The notes beneath the pieces are model-generated. The model did not search any database. It saw only the letters and a program-made list of their open reading frames with translations, and was not told where the DNA came from. Position numbers and translations under genes: made by a program. This document shows, in pieces, positions 55,093 to 64,000 of a stretch of 64,000 nt of DNA. Each line of letters starts with the position of its first letter. Position 1 is the first letter of the stretch. The stretch is from Planktomarina temperata RCA23 (GTDB lineage Bacteria > Pseudomonadota > Alphaproteobacteria > Rhodobacterales > Rhodobacteraceae): positions 186,001-250,000 of the forward strand of contig NZ_CP003984.1 of assembly GCF_000738435.1 (NCBI RefSeq). Reading direction: 5' to 3'.

Positions 55093-55995
55093 ATGGATCA
55101 AAAAACAAATACAGTTGCGTCAATTCTCTTTATGGTGACCGGTATGGCCACTGTTGGAGTGATCGATAACTTCATCACCTATATCGCTGTGGAAGTGAGC
55201 CTGTGGCAATTTCACTTTCTGCGCAGCATGATCGCTGTTCCGGCTATTGTAGGTTTCGGTCTGTTGGCTGGCTGGACATTGCGACCCCTGCGCCTATGGC
55301 CGGTCTTGGGGCGCAATATGTTCCTGTCTGGCGCCATGTTCGTCTATTTTGGCTGTTTGGGGTTCTTTCCCATTTCGGCCGTGGCGGCTGGCCTTTTCAC
55401 CGCACCGGTTTTGGTGATGTTCATCGATGCAGTTTGGTCGCGTCGGCGCATTGGGCCAATTCGCCTCGCGACGGCCTGTCTAGGGTTTCTGGGCACGCTT
55501 TTGGTGCTCAAGCCCGATGTTGGCGGATTAGGCTGGGCCAATCTGATCCCGGTTTCGGCTGGGCTTATGTATGCTTTTGGCAATGTGGCGACGCGCAAAT
55601 GGTGTGAAGGCGAAAGCGCTGTGGCCTTGCTTTGGTCCTATATGTTTTTGATGCTGATCTTTGGAGCTTTGGGGGTGATTTACCTTCATGTCTTCCCCGG
55701 AGATCCCAGCAGCTATCTCACAAGGGGTTGGGTTTGGCCATCCGCAAGCGTTTGGATGTGGATCGCTATTCAGGCGGTGTTTTCCTTAATTGGTATCGGG
55801 TTCATCATGAAAGCCTATCTCATCGGCGAGGTGACCTATGTCTCAATCTTTGAATATTCCATGTTGATTTTCGCCAGCGCCACCGCTTGGATGTTGTTCG
55901 GTGATCGCCTTGGAGCCTTGGGGTTTGTCGGCATCGGTGTCATCATTGTTACCGGAATTGTCATTGCTGTTCGTTCGAATGCGGCGGACAATTAG
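55093..55995 (+). CDS. EamA/DMT-family transporter
   Basis: A 300-residue inner-membrane protein with about ten helices and two EamA repeats: FVYFGCLGFFPISAVAAGLFTAPVLVMFIDA... and GEVTYVSIFEYSMLIFASATAWMLFGDRLG. Exports or imports small metabolites; substrate unknown. ATG at 55093 is likely; an earlier ATG at 55066 is possible. Divergent from the acyl-CoA synthetase gene. Confidence 0.85.
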   Translation: MDQKTNTVASILFMVTGMATVGVIDNFITYIAVEVSLWQFHFLRSMIAVPAIVGFGLLAGWTLRPLRLWPVLGRNMFLSGAMFVYFGCLGFFPISAVAAGLFTAPVLVMFIDAVWSRRRIGPIRLATACLGFLGTLLVLKPDVGGLGWANLIPVSAGLMYAFGNVATRKWCEGESAVALLWSYMFLMLIFGALGVIYLHVFPGDPSSYLTRGWVWPSASVWMWIAIQAVFSLIGIGFIMKAYLIGEVTYVSIFEYSMLIFASATAWMLFGDRLGALGFVGIGVIIVTGIVIAVRSNAADN

Positions 55996-56023
55996 GGCAT
56001 CTGTGGCCCGCAGCTGAGAGGAT

Positions 56024-58207
56024 TCAAGCGGCGAAGTGGCTGTAAAAGCCCTTGCCTTCTTCTGCCAATGTGCGGAGCAATTCGGGCGCGGCAAATCGGG
56101 CACCATAGCGTGATTGCAGCTCATCGCAGCGCGCCACGCCATAGGCGGCACCCAGCATGTCGAGCCAAGACAGCGGCCCGCCGGACCAAGGGGCAAAACC
56201 CCAGCCCAAAATCGCGCCGACATCGCCCTCGCGCACATCCATCAACACGCCCTCTTGCAATGCGCGCACCGCCTCAAGGCTTTGGGCAAACATGAGCCTG
56301 TGCTGCACATCTAATAGCTCCAGATTGCCGCCCTCTTTGCCGAAATGATCGCGCAGGCCCTGCCAGAGGCCCTGCCGCTTGCCTTTGGCATCATACTCAT
56401 AAAATCCGGCCGAAGACTTGCGCCCAAGGCGGCCCTGCTCAAACAGCCAAAACAAGACCTCATCGGCCTGTGCATTGTCGTAATCTGCGCCCATGGCGGC
56501 TTTGGTGGCCTTGGCGATCTTGACCCCGAGATCGATAGAGGTCTCATCATTCAATTGCAGCGGGCCAAGGGGCATTCCCATCAGCTTGGCGGCATTCTCG
56601 ATCAGGGCAGGCTCAACCCCTTCTTGCACCATGCGCAGCCCTTCGTTGATATAGGGGATGATGCAGCGGTTGGCGTAAAAGAACCGAGCGTCATTCACCA
56701 CAATCGGCGTTTTGCGAATTTGCCGCGCAAAGTCCAAGGCTTTTGCCACCGCTCGGTTGCCGGTTTCTGCGCCTTTGATAATTTCCACCAACGCCATTTT
56801 CTCAACAGGGCTGAAAAAGTGGATGCCAATAAATTGGTCGGGCCGCGTGCTGGCTTTTGCGAGCTCTGTTATGGGCAAAGTTGAGGTATTGCTGGCAAAA
56901 ATACAGTCGGGGCCGATGACCGCTTCGACCTTTTGGGTCACCTCTGCCTTGATGTTCGGATCTTCAAACACGGCTTCGACGATCAAATCACAGTCTGTCA
57001 GAGCGTGATGGTTGGGGGTCGCGGTAATGTGTGACAGCAGGGCCGCTTTGTGTTCCGGCGTTGATTTGCGCCGCGCGATCCCCTTGTCGCAATAGTCGGC
57101 GACATAGGCTTTGCCCTTATCGGCGGCCTCTTGGGTTTGATCAATGAGCACCACCTCAATACCAGCCTGTGCCGAGACAAGTGCAATGCCCGCGCCCATC
57201 ATTCCCGCGCCAAGAATGCCCAATTTGCGTACGGATTGATCTGGCACCTCTTTGGGCCGCACCGCGCCTTTGTCCAGAGCGCCTTTGTTGAGAAACAAGC
57301 TGCGGATCATATTGGAAGAGGAGGGGTTCATTATAACCGATGTGAAATGCCGGGTCTCGATTTTTAGGGCCGTGTCAAAGGGCACTAAGGCGCCTTCATA
57401 GACCGCACTTAACAGCGCCTTCGCGGCTGGGTAAACACCCATGGTTTGACCATTGACCATGGCAGACGCACCGACAAAGGTCATAAAGCCGGCCGGGTGA
57501 TAGGGCGCGCCGCCGGGCATTTTATAGCCTTTTGCGTCCCATGGCTTGACCAAATCAGTGTCTTTTGCCGCCAAGATCCATGCTTTTGCATCTTCGAGCG
57601 GGGTGGTGCTGACCGCATCAATGATCCCGGCCGCTTGGGCCTGCGATGGTGAGCAAAGCTTGCCCTGCAACAGATAGGGGCTTGCCGCCATCGCCCCCAT
57701 TTTGCGCACCAAGCGTGTTGTGCCGCCTGCGCCGGGGAAAATACCCACCTTGATTTCTGGCAGGCCAATTTTCGCCTTTGGGTTGTCGGCGCAAATGATG
57801 TGGTGGCAGGCCAGTGGGATCTCAAGCCCAATTCCAAGTGCTGTGCCGGGCAGCACGGCGACGATGGGCTTGCCGCCCTTTTTGGTTTTGAAATCCATGC
57901 CTGCCAGTTCAATTTTACGCAGGATTTGGTGAATTTCCATAACCATCTCGAAACAGCCCTGCGCGGGATTTTCTTGGTGCATGTCCTTTGTCTCAGCGAT
58001 CACCGCCAAATCCATGCCAGCGGCAAAATCCGACTTAGCGGAGGTGATGATCACCCCTTTGACCATGGGATCAGTGAGGCACCCATCGATCAGAGCATTG
58101 AGATCGGCAAAACCCTGCTTGCTCATGACATTCATTGGCCGGGCCTGGCAGTCCCAGGTGATGGTGGCCAGACCATCGGCATCAAGGGATTGGGTGAAAT
58201 CGGACAT
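56024..58207 (-). CDS. fadJ: Multifunctional fatty-acid oxidation protein (enoyl-CoA hydratase/3-hydroxyacyl-CoA dehydrogenase)
   Basis: A 727-residue two-domain enzyme. The N-terminal crotonase domain has FAAGMDLAVIAETKD, IPLACHHIICADNPKAKIGLPEIKVGIFPGAGGT, and the C-terminal NAD-binding half LGILGAGMMGAGIALVSAQAGIEVV, SNTSTLPITELA, HFFSPVEKMALVEII. It performs hydration and NAD-dependent oxidation in beta-oxidation. ATG at 58207 follows an AGGA. The two distinct FadB/FadJ types cannot be told apart with certainty; the order with thiolase suggests FadJ. Confidence 0.92.
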   Translation of the reverse strand: MSDFTQSLDADGLATITWDCQARPMNVMSKQGFADLNALIDGCLTDPMVKGVIITSAKSDFAAGMDLAVIAETKDMHQENPAQGCFEMVMEIHQILRKIELAGMDFKTKKGGKPIVAVLPGTALGIGLEIPLACHHIICADNPKAKIGLPEIKVGIFPGAGGTTRLVRKMGAMAASPYLLQGKLCSPSQAQAAGIIDAVSTTPLEDAKAWILAAKDTDLVKPWDAKGYKMPGGAPYHPAGFMTFVGASAMVNGQTMGVYPAAKALLSAVYEGALVPFDTALKIETRHFTSVIMNPSSSNMIRSLFLNKGALDKGAVRPKEVPDQSVRKLGILGAGMMGAGIALVSAQAGIEVVLIDQTQEAADKGKAYVADYCDKGIARRKSTPEHKAALLSHITATPNHHALTDCDLIVEAVFEDPNIKAEVTQKVEAVIGPDCIFASNTSTLPITELAKASTRPDQFIGIHFFSPVEKMALVEIIKGAETGNRAVAKALDFARQIRKTPIVVNDARFFYANRCIIPYINEGLRMVQEGVEPALIENAAKLMGMPLGPLQLNDETSIDLGVKIAKATKAAMGADYDNAQADEVLFWLFEQGRLGRKSSAGFYEYDAKGKRQGLWQGLRDHFGKEGGNLELLDVQHRLMFAQSLEAVRALQEGVLMDVREGDVGAILGWGFAPWSGGPLSWLDMLGAAYGVARCDELQSRYGARFAAPELLRTLAEEGKGFYSHFAA

Positions 58208-58218
58208 ATATCCTGCCT

Positions 58219-58632
58219 CTAGGTTAGGTATTCCCGGGTCGTCCAATCGCGATGACCCAGAGCGTTCATTATTGAGCTGATCCGCCAAGTCTTCCCATCA
58301 TGGATTAACATAGCAGAGGAGGTATAGGGTCCCACAACACGCCGATCTTCGGCAAACATTTGCGTTTGATAGGTGCCGATCAACGTGTCCTCTTCGCTGG
58401 CTTCAATCACCATGACCTTTCGGATGATCTGCGAAATTTTCAGCGTATCGAGCGCCTGGCAATAGAGATCCCAATCTTTTCGGAGGCTTTCAATTGAATC
58501 GTTGTACAGCTGGCCGTTGAGCGTAATTGAGGTGAAGGGCAAGGCGATATGATCAACCCATGTCTGAAAATCGCGATCGACCCAACAGGCGGAAATTCGA
58601 TCTAAAAAAGCTTGAAATTCGACTTCATCCAC
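58219..58632 (-). CDS. NTF2-like (SnoaL-type) protein
   Basis: A 137-residue single-domain protein with the NTF2-like pattern (FLDRISACWVDRDFQTWVDHIALPF... TWRISSIMNALG). No catalytic role can be read. Start is a GTG at 58632. It lies between fadJ and the thiolase in the same operon. Confidence 0.75.
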   Translation of the reverse strand: MDEVEFQAFLDRISACWVDRDFQTWVDHIALPFTSITLNGQLYNDSIESLRKDWDLYCQALDTLKISQIIRKVMVIEASEEDTLIGTYQTQMFAEDRRVVGPYTSSAMLIHDGKTWRISSIMNALGHRDWTTREYLT

Positions 58633-58653
58633 GGGAATGCTCCATTTCTAGTC

Positions 58654-59865
58654 TCAAATGCGTTCAATAATCGTCGCGGCGCCCATGCCAGAGGCGACGC
58701 AGAGTGTGGCCAGGCCAGTGCCCTTGCCGCTGCGCTCTAATTCATCGAGCAACATGCCAATAATAATGGCACCTGTGGCGCCAAGCGGGTGGCCCATGGC
58801 AATCGCGCCACCGTTTACATTGACACGGCTCTCGTCAACATTGAAGGCCTGCATAAAGCGCAGCACCACTGCGGCGAAGGCCTCATTGACTTCAAACAGA
58901 TCAATATCTGAAATGGACATCCCGCTTTGTGCCAAAATCTTTTCGGTAACGGGAACCGGTCCGGTCAGCATGATCGTAGGATCGGATCCAACTTTAGCTG
59001 TGGCGCGAATAACCGCGCGGGGTTTGAGACCATGGGCCGCGCCAAAAGCTTTTGAGCCAATCAAGATGCCAGCCGCCCCATCGACGATGCCAGACGAGTT
59101 GCCGGCGTGATGGATATGGTTGATCCGTTCCAGATGCGGATACTTCATCAGGGCGACCTTATCAAAGCCAGGCATGGTTTCGCCCATATCTTTGAAGGCA
59201 GGTTTCAAAGCCCCCAGTGATTGCATATCCGTGCCGGGGCGGGGGTATTCGTCATGGGTCAAAATGGGGAGGCCGTTGAGATCCTTGACCTCAACCAATG
59301 TGTTGTCAAAGCGCCCCTCTGCTATGGCCCGCGCGGCGCGTTTCTGGCTTTCAACGGCCAAACGATCAGCCTGCGCGCGGGTGAAGCCATATTCCGTGGC
59401 GATGATATCTGCGGAAATGCCCTGCGGCACAAAGTAATGCGCCATGGCGATCGCGGGATCTACCGCAACGGCGGCCCCGTCGCTGCCCATCGGCACACGG
59501 CTCATCATCTCGACCCCGCCTGCGATATAGGCGCTGCCTGCACCGCCTTGGATTTGATTGGCCGCAAGGTTGACGGCCTCCATGCCGCTGGCACAAAAGC
59601 GATTGATTGACAGTCCGGGGATGCGCTCATCCAGATCCGAGGCCAGCACCGCCGTGCGGGCCAAACACCCGCCTTGTTCCATCACCTGCGTGGCATTGCC
59701 CCAAATGACATCCTCGATCACTGGCCCGTTCAGATGATTGCGCTGTTGCAACGCGTTGAGCAGATCGGCAGAGAGCCGGGCGGCTGTGACCTCATGCAGG
59801 CTGCCATCGGCGCGCCCCTTGCCCCGGGGGGTGCGTATGCAATCGTAGATATAAGCCTCAGTCAT
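58654..59865 (-). CDS. fadA: Acetyl-CoA C-acetyltransferase (thiolase)
   Basis: A 403-residue thiolase of beta-oxidation, cleaving 3-ketoacyl-CoA. The nucleophilic Cys is in NRFCASGMEAVNLAANQI, and the C-terminal Cys/His pair in LATLCVASGMGAATIIE and GGAIAMGHPLGATGA. In order with fadJ, acyl-CoA dehydrogenase and synthetase, it completes the cycle. Confidence 0.93.
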   Translation of the reverse strand: MTEAYIYDCIRTPRGKGRADGSLHEVTAARLSADLLNALQQRNHLNGPVIEDVIWGNATQVMEQGGCLARTAVLASDLDERIPGLSINRFCASGMEAVNLAANQIQGGAGSAYIAGGVEMMSRVPMGSDGAAVAVDPAIAMAHYFVPQGISADIIATEYGFTRAQADRLAVESQKRAARAIAEGRFDNTLVEVKDLNGLPILTHDEYPRPGTDMQSLGALKPAFKDMGETMPGFDKVALMKYPHLERINHIHHAGNSSGIVDGAAGILIGSKAFGAAHGLKPRAVIRATAKVGSDPTIMLTGPVPVTEKILAQSGMSISDIDLFEVNEAFAAVVLRFMQAFNVDESRVNVNGGAIAMGHPLGATGAIIIGMLLDELERSGKGTGLATLCVASGMGAATIIERI

Positions 59866-59876
59866 AGATCGTTCCT

Positions 59877-60509
59877 TTATGCCCGGTCAGAGGGATTGCC
59901 TGGCATCAAATCATAGGGGTGTTTCCAACCGGGCGTCTCTTCGATCCGGCCGAGCCAAGCGTCAATATTGGGCCAATCAGAACGGATGAAACCATAGGGC
60001 TCCGGATAGAATAGATAGCCACAATTGGCGATATCGGCGATGGTGAGGCTTTGGCCGACGATCCAATCGCGCCCTAAGAGATGGCTGTCCAATGTATTAT
60101 AGGCACCAAGCAAGCGGCCCTGCATAAACTTGATTGCCTCTTGCGGGCGTTTTTCTTCGGCTAAGAAATTCATCAAAAAACGGGTAACGCCGGCCTGTGA
60201 GGACATCTTATGGTTGTCAAAAAGCACCCAGCGCAGCACTTCGTATTTATCCTCAGGCGCTCCACCCAGCTTGCCGGTTTGGTCGACCACCCACTGTTGA
60301 ATTGCGCCTGATTGCGACAGGGTAAAATCACCCTGTTCCAGCACCGGCGCTTCGGCCATTACATTAAGGCTCCGATAGGCGCCCGTTCGCGCGCCGCCGC
60401 TGAAGAAATCTACAAAGACCGGTTCCCAGTCGAGGCCGGCGAGCTCAAGCGTGAGTGCTGCTTTGTAGGAATTTCCGCTCTCGCCAAAGCAATGTAATTT
60501 GAGCGTCAT
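59877..60509 (-). CDS. Glutathione S-transferase family protein
   Basis: A 210-residue GST with thioredoxin-like N-terminal domain (KLHCFGESGNSYKAALTLELAGLDW) and helical C-terminal domain (IADIANCGYLFYP). Between the thiolase and the acyl-CoA dehydrogenase on one strand with gaps under 50 bases, so in the operon. Its role in fatty-acid degradation is unknown. Confidence 0.85.
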   Translation of the reverse strand: MTLKLHCFGESGNSYKAALTLELAGLDWEPVFVDFFSGGARTGAYRSLNVMAEAPVLEQGDFTLSQSGAIQQWVVDQTGKLGGAPEDKYEVLRWVLFDNHKMSSQAGVTRFLMNFLAEEKRPQEAIKFMQGRLLGAYNTLDSHLLGRDWIVGQSLTIADIANCGYLFYPEPYGFIRSDWPNIDAWLGRIEETPGWKHPYDLMPGNPSDRA

Positions 60510-60552
60510 TTAAACCTCTGATTGTATCTTGTTTTTTTGCTCAAATGGAGTG

Positions 60553-62334
60553 TCAGCCAGAAAAGGCCTCCGCGTCAAGTGCCATTACCGTATCTCCGCC
60601 CGAGGTTATCCGCGCAAGGTGGAGCGCCGTGGCCGGCAAGTGTCGGGCCATATAATACTGACCCGTTGTCAATTTTGCTGCATAAAAAGCCCGATCTTTC
60701 GTGCCTGTTTCCAGTGCCGTAGAGGCTGCCTTTGCCATTTCCCCCCACATCAAGCCAAGGCAGACATGGCCGAGCAGATGTAGAAAATCACTGGATCCGG
60801 CCAAGGCATGATGGGGGGTTTTGATCCCGTGTTGCATGAAATACATCACCGCAGCCTGCAAATCTTTGGAGGCGGCTTTTATGCCGGCGACGAAGGGGGC
60901 CATTGCTGCGTCATTGGCATTCTCATCACAAAAGCGCGCGAGATGCTCCATAAAGCCTATGATGTATTTTCCACCCTCTTGCCCCAGCTTGCGGCCCACC
61001 AGATCCAGCGCTTGCACCCCATTGGCGCCCTCGTAGATCATTGCGATACGCGCATCTCGGGTGAATTGCGACATGCCCCACTCTTCGATGTAACCATGGC
61101 CGCCGAAGACCTGTTGCGCCTGCACGGTCATCGCATAGCCTTGATCGGTCAAAAACCCTTTGATCACAGGGGTCAAAAGCGAAATGAGCCCGTCGGCGGC
61201 AGCGTCTTGCAAACGATGTGCCTGATCAATCAGACTGGCGGCCCAAAGCGCAAGCGCCCGCGCCCCTTCGATAAAACTTTTTTGATCCATAAGGCTGCGG
61301 CGGATGTCGGGATGCACAATCAGCGGATCGGCGGGTCCATCTGGGTTTTTGATGCCGGTGACGTCGCGGCCTTGCAGGCGTTCCTTGGCGTAGATGACCG
61401 CATTTTGATAGGCGGCGCTGGCCTGTGCCAATCCTTGCATGCCGACACCCAAGCGCGCCTCATTCATCATGGTGAACATCGCGCGCATGCCCTTGTGCAT
61501 CTCTCCAAGCAAATAGCCGGTGGCGCCGTCGTAATTCATGACGCAGGTTGCATTGCCATGAATCCCCATTTTCCGCTCAATCGCCCCGCAGGTCACTCCG
61601 TTGCGTTGGCCAAGGCGGCCTTCGGGGGTGACAATAAATTTCGGCACAATGAACAATGAAACGCCCTTTATGCCCTCCGGTCCACCCGGAATTTTGGCGA
61701 GAACGAGATGAATGATATTCTCGGCCAGATCATGCTCTCCGGCTGAAATGAAAATTTTCTGGCCGGTCACCGCATAGCTGCCATTCGCGTTCGCGATAGC
61801 CTTTGTGCGCATCAGGCCCAAATCCGTGCCGCAATGCGGCTCGGTCAAATTCATCGTGCCGGTCCAATCGCAGGCAATCATCTTTGGCAGGAAAAGATCT
61901 TTTTGTGCCTCTGTCCCATGGGCTAAAATTGTTGAGGCGGCGCCGTGGGTGAGGCCATGATACATGGAAAACGCTTGATTGGCGGCCATAAAATGCTCTG
62001 TGACTGCGGATCCGATCACGGAGGGCATGGATTGCCCGCCATATTGTTCCGGCATATCAATCCCAGCCCAGCCGCCAGATTTGAGCTCTTCAAAGGCTTG
62101 CTTGAACCCAGCGGGCGTGCGCACCTTGCCTGCGTCCCATGTGCAGCCGTCACGATCACCAACCGCATTCAAGGGCGCCATGACGGCACTGGCCAGCTTG
62201 CCAGATTCGTCTAATATTGCCTTGGTGAATGCTGGATCAAGATCGCTGTAGCCTGGAATATTGGACTGAGAGAGCCGCAGCACCTCGTGCAAGATGAATT
62301 GCTGATCCTTGATGGGGGCGCTGTAGCTTGGCAT
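60553..62334 (-). CDS. Acyl-CoA dehydrogenase with C-terminal domain (DmdC-like)
   Basis: A 593-residue FAD enzyme for the first beta-oxidation step. Seen: [58 protein letters not shown], and the extended C-terminal domain found in long acyl-CoA dehydrogenases and in 3-methylmercaptopropionyl-CoA dehydrogenase (DmdC). Which acyl-CoA it uses is unknown. First enzyme gene after the MerR gene, on the same strand. Confidence 0.88.
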   Translation of the reverse strand: MPSYSAPIKDQQFILHEVLRLSQSNIPGYSDLDPAFTKAILDESGKLASAVMAPLNAVGDRDGCTWDAGKVRTPAGFKQAFEELKSGGWAGIDMPEQYGGQSMPSVIGSAVTEHFMAANQAFSMYHGLTHGAASTILAHGTEAQKDLFLPKMIACDWTGTMNLTEPHCGTDLGLMRTKAIANANGSYAVTGQKIFISAGEHDLAENIIHLVLAKIPGGPEGIKGVSLFIVPKFIVTPEGRLGQRNGVTCGAIERKMGIHGNATCVMNYDGATGYLLGEMHKGMRAMFTMMNEARLGVGMQGLAQASAAYQNAVIYAKERLQGRDVTGIKNPDGPADPLIVHPDIRRSLMDQKSFIEGARALALWAASLIDQAHRLQDAAADGLISLLTPVIKGFLTDQGYAMTVQAQQVFGGHGYIEEWGMSQFTRDARIAMIYEGANGVQALDLVGRKLGQEGGKYIIGFMEHLARFCDENANDAAMAPFVAGIKAASKDLQAAVMYFMQHGIKTPHHALAGSSDFLHLLGHVCLGLMWGEMAKAASTALETGTKDRAFYAAKLTTGQYYMARHLPATALHLARITSGGDTVMALDAEAFSG

Positions 62335-62356
62335 GGGGGATCCTTTGGCTGGAAAC

Positions 62357-62746
62357 TTAATCTGTGGCGCGCGTTTTTTGGTGCAGCAATTGGCGGCCCC
62401 AGTCTAATTGGGCTTTCAATTCGTCAATTGCCTCATTGAGCTCATCGCGCTGGCGCTCCATATCCTCCAAGCGCGCGCAAGCAATGCGATAAGTCTCTTG
62501 GAATTGCGTGACTTGCCCGTCTCCAATGTCATACATATCCAGGAGCTGGCGGATTTCCTCGAGGCTAAAGCCAAAGCGTTTTCCGCGCAGGATCAGCTTA
62601 AGCCGGGCGCTGTCGCGGCGGGTGAAAAGGCGCCGGGTGCCCTCTCGCTTGGGAAACAGCAATTCTTTGGATTCGTAAAATCGTAAGGTGCGTGGCGTGA
62701 CGCCGAAGGTCGCGCACATTTGCTGTATCGTTTGTGTCTCTTCCAT
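62357..62746 (-). CDS. MerR family transcriptional regulator
   Basis: A 129-residue MerR protein with N-terminal helix-turn-helix [47 protein letters not shown], and a C-terminal coiled coil. No metal-binding cysteines, as in regulators of acyl-CoA degradation (LiuR-like). It sits 22 bases upstream of the dehydrogenase gene, likely regulating this cluster. Confidence 0.88.
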   Translation of the reverse strand: MEETQTIQQMCATFGVTPRTLRFYESKELLFPKREGTRRLFTRRDSARLKLILRGKRFGFSLEEIRQLLDMYDIGDGQVTQFQETYRIACARLEDMERQRDELNEAIDELKAQLDWGRQLLHQKTRATD

Positions 62747-62789
62747 CTCTTCACCACCGAGGTTTCATCATAGGGCTGCTAGCAATGCC

Positions 62790-62804
62790 TTACGTTGACG
62801 TTAA
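62790..62804. promoter_or_regulatory. Candidate MerR-type operator upstream of the regulator gene
   Basis: TTACGTTGACGTTAA is a near-palindrome resembling the TTACGT...ACGTAA sites reported for LiuR-type MerR regulators. It lies about 45 bases before the start of the 62746 MerR gene. Pattern match only. Confidence 0.35.
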
Positions 62805-62882
62805 TCAAGAGATAGGTAAAGCAAATTGGCATAATATACAAATTTTTGGCGGCATTTTGCCTATTTATTGTAAATTTTGAGC

Positions 62883-63251
62883 CTAGGACAGCTCTGCTGA
62901 AATCGTGTCAATCATCGTCGAGAGATCTGTAATTGCGCCTTTGATGTCCTCTTGCTGCTGTTTCAACAGAGCTAATTTTTCTTGCGCGATTGGAATCCAG
63001 GCCTGCATCTGCGCCGTGCTGCCTTCTTTGTCGTAGATCTGCAACCATTGGCGCAGTTCTTCCAGACTAAAACCAAATCGGCGGCCGCGCATAATCAAAG
63101 TCATGCGCGCCACTTCGCGCGGGCTGTAAAAGCGGGCGCGACCAACCCTTTGGGGCTGCAAAAGCTCAATGTATTCATAATAGCGCAGAGTGCGCGGGGT
63201 CACATCGAAATGCGCGCACATGTCTTTGAATGTTAGGTTTTCTTGTGTCAT
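62883..63251 (-). CDS. MerR family transcriptional regulator (second)
   Basis: A 122-residue MerR paralogue of the neighbour: VTPRTLRYYEYIELLQPQRVGRARFYSPRE and [18 protein letters not shown], then a coiled coil. It lacks metal cysteines too. The ATG at 63251 gives the usual MerR start; the frame extends to 63278. Confidence 0.88.
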   Translation of the reverse strand: MTQENLTFKDMCAHFDVTPRTLRYYEYIELLQPQRVGRARFYSPREVARMTLIMRGRRFGFSLEELRQWLQIYDKEGSTAQMQAWIPIAQEKLALLKQQQEDIKGAITDLSTMIDTISAELS

Positions 63252-63298
63252 GTTTCCCCCACTCGCATAGTATTGCACTGAAATGGACGGTCAAGAGA

Positions 63299-64000
63299 TC
63301 AGTTCATGAAGCCAGGTGCGAGGATGTAAAACCCATAAGCCACCACAAGAGCCGGGATGGCCGAATAGCCTGTGGCAATTAGAGCTGCACGTGGATTGAG
63401 CGCAATGGCTGGGAAGAGCGCATCACCGTCATTAGAGATCGCATTGCCGATCAACGCCGCGAAGGGCAAGACGCCATTAAGGTAGAGCGTGGCGACCAAA
63501 ACCTGCGGTCCGCATCCTGGAACAAACCCAACCAAGACCGCAATCAGCGGCAACAGCACCCCGATGGTTCCAAAGGCGGCCCGCAGGTCAAACCCGCCAA
63601 AGGTTTCGGCGTAACTATAGCTGAGATAGGCGATGATCACCCAGATGGAGATAAAGGAGGTCTCCTCTGCGACGCGGGTCAATGGGTGATCGGCAATATT
63701 TGTCATGGCTTTGAGCGGAGAGGTTGCCCAGATGAAAAGCCCGAGAAAACTGCCAGCAAGAGCGACGGAGAAAATCAAACCAGTGCCATAAAGTGCAAAA
63801 ATGTCTGCTCCCGCCACTTGGGTGACGCCAAAGATTAATCCGGGCAGAGCCAGGCCGACATATGCGTAGTCTTGCCAGCGTGTGCGCCCAATGACCGGCG
63901 CAATTTCGCAATGTCCAGAGGTGTTCGGTGTGAGATCAAACCGATTGAAGCGATCGACAAGCCATCCTGACAGAATGCCGACGACAAAGGACAGGGGCAA
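63299..64000 (-). CDS. Putative heavy-metal exporter-like membrane protein, partial
   Basis: The frame is open to the window's right edge, so the N-terminus is missing; 233 residues are seen to the stop at 63299. It has five or six helices, GFVPGCGPQVLVATLYLNG, and ISNDGDALFPAIALNPRAALIATGY, marks of the putative 10-TM heavy-metal exporter family (ArsP_2). Substrate unknown. Convergent relation with other genes cannot be judged. Confidence 0.75.
   Translation of the reverse strand: MPLSFVVGILSGWLVDRFNRFDLTPNTSGHCEIAPVIGRTRWQDYAYVGLALPGLIFGVTQVAGADIFALYGTGLIFSVALAGSFLGLFIWATSPLKAMTNIADHPLTRVAEETSFISIWVIIAYLSYSYAETFGGFDLRAAFGTIGVLLPLIAVLVGFVPGCGPQVLVATLYLNGVLPFAALIGNAISNDGDALFPAIALNPRAALIATGYSAIPALVVAYGFYILAPGFMN

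Noticed and set aside
53398-62334. A dedicated DMSP-demethylation (dmd) operon
   Set aside because: The dehydrogenase is DmdC-like, but the ligase lacks the N-terminus I recall for DmdB, and fadJ, thiolase and NTF2-like neighbours fit general beta-oxidation better.
1-64000. tRNA or rRNA genes
   Set aside because: I looked for T-loop and acceptor patterns in the gaps and found none; a covariance search would settle it.
1-64000. CRISPR array or prophage
   Set aside because: No regularly spaced short repeats and no phage structural or integrase genes; the only tandem repeat is the coding hexamer tract.

Overview
The window looks like an ordinary chromosomal stretch of a marine alphaproteobacterium, most likely of the Roseobacter group (Rhodobacteraceae). 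Evidence seen: a GcrA-type cell-cycle regulator, MeaB, methylmalonyl-CoA epimerase and PrpE (propionate/methylmalonyl-CoA use), DUF1467 and EI24 membrane proteins, a fatty-acid oxidation block with two MerR regulators, and mid-range GC coding sequence with GcrA-lineage neighbours. No tRNA, rRNA, CRISPR array or prophage was found. The genus cannot be named from the sequence alone.

Layout. 1-6.4 kb: partial AGCS amino-acid symporter, thymidine kinase, ArsH, carB, an Lrp-type regulator. 6.4-13.6 kb: small DUF6356 protein, aspS, a response-regulator gene broken by an in-frame stop, methylmalonyl-CoA epimerase, membrane proteins, nitroreductase, HDAC-like hydrolase, M48 lipoprotein. 13.6-17.7 kb: a broken YigZ/IMPACT-type gene, copies of an inverted-repeat element, rimO, a membrane protein holding a hexanucleotide tandem repeat, and gcrA. 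17.8-21.0 kb: an ABC-2 permease, then a 14-residue leader peptide with five consecutive Arg codons in front of argD-argF. 21-33.8 kb: gnd, hrpB, meaB, rpmB, lepA, glyA, nadK and smaller genes. 33.8-42.2 kb: a small secreted protein, prpE, a cupin protein, and the nucleoside-salvage operon cdd-deoA-deoB-add followed by upp.

42.2-52.4 kb is different: it is visibly AT-richer, carries repeat copies and a decayed transposase, and holds two surface-polysaccharide operons. One encodes a DegT aminotransferase resembling KdnA, a NeuA-like cytidylyltransferase, a GMC oxidoreductase and the Kdo transferase WaaA, overlapping and all on the minus strand. Together these could make and attach an 8-amino-Kdo-like sugar in lipid A/core. 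The other encodes a methyltransferase, a P-loop kinase-like protein and a rare sulfatase-glycosyltransferase fusion. This block reads as an exchangeable envelope-chemistry island.

52.4-64 kb returns to core metabolism: a degenerate M48-like membrane protein, an acyl-CoA synthetase, an EamA transporter, FadJ-type multifunctional enzyme, NTF2-like protein, thiolase, GST, acyl-CoA dehydrogenase and two MerR regulators, ending in a partial heavy-metal exporter-like protein. The synthetase, dehydrogenase, FadJ and thiolase supply all steps of acyl-CoA beta-oxidation.

The strongest leads are the Arg-rich leader peptide, the candidate Kdo8N operon with a GMC enzyme in place of the known dehydrogenase, the sulfatase-glycosyltransferase fusion, and the interspersed TIR element.
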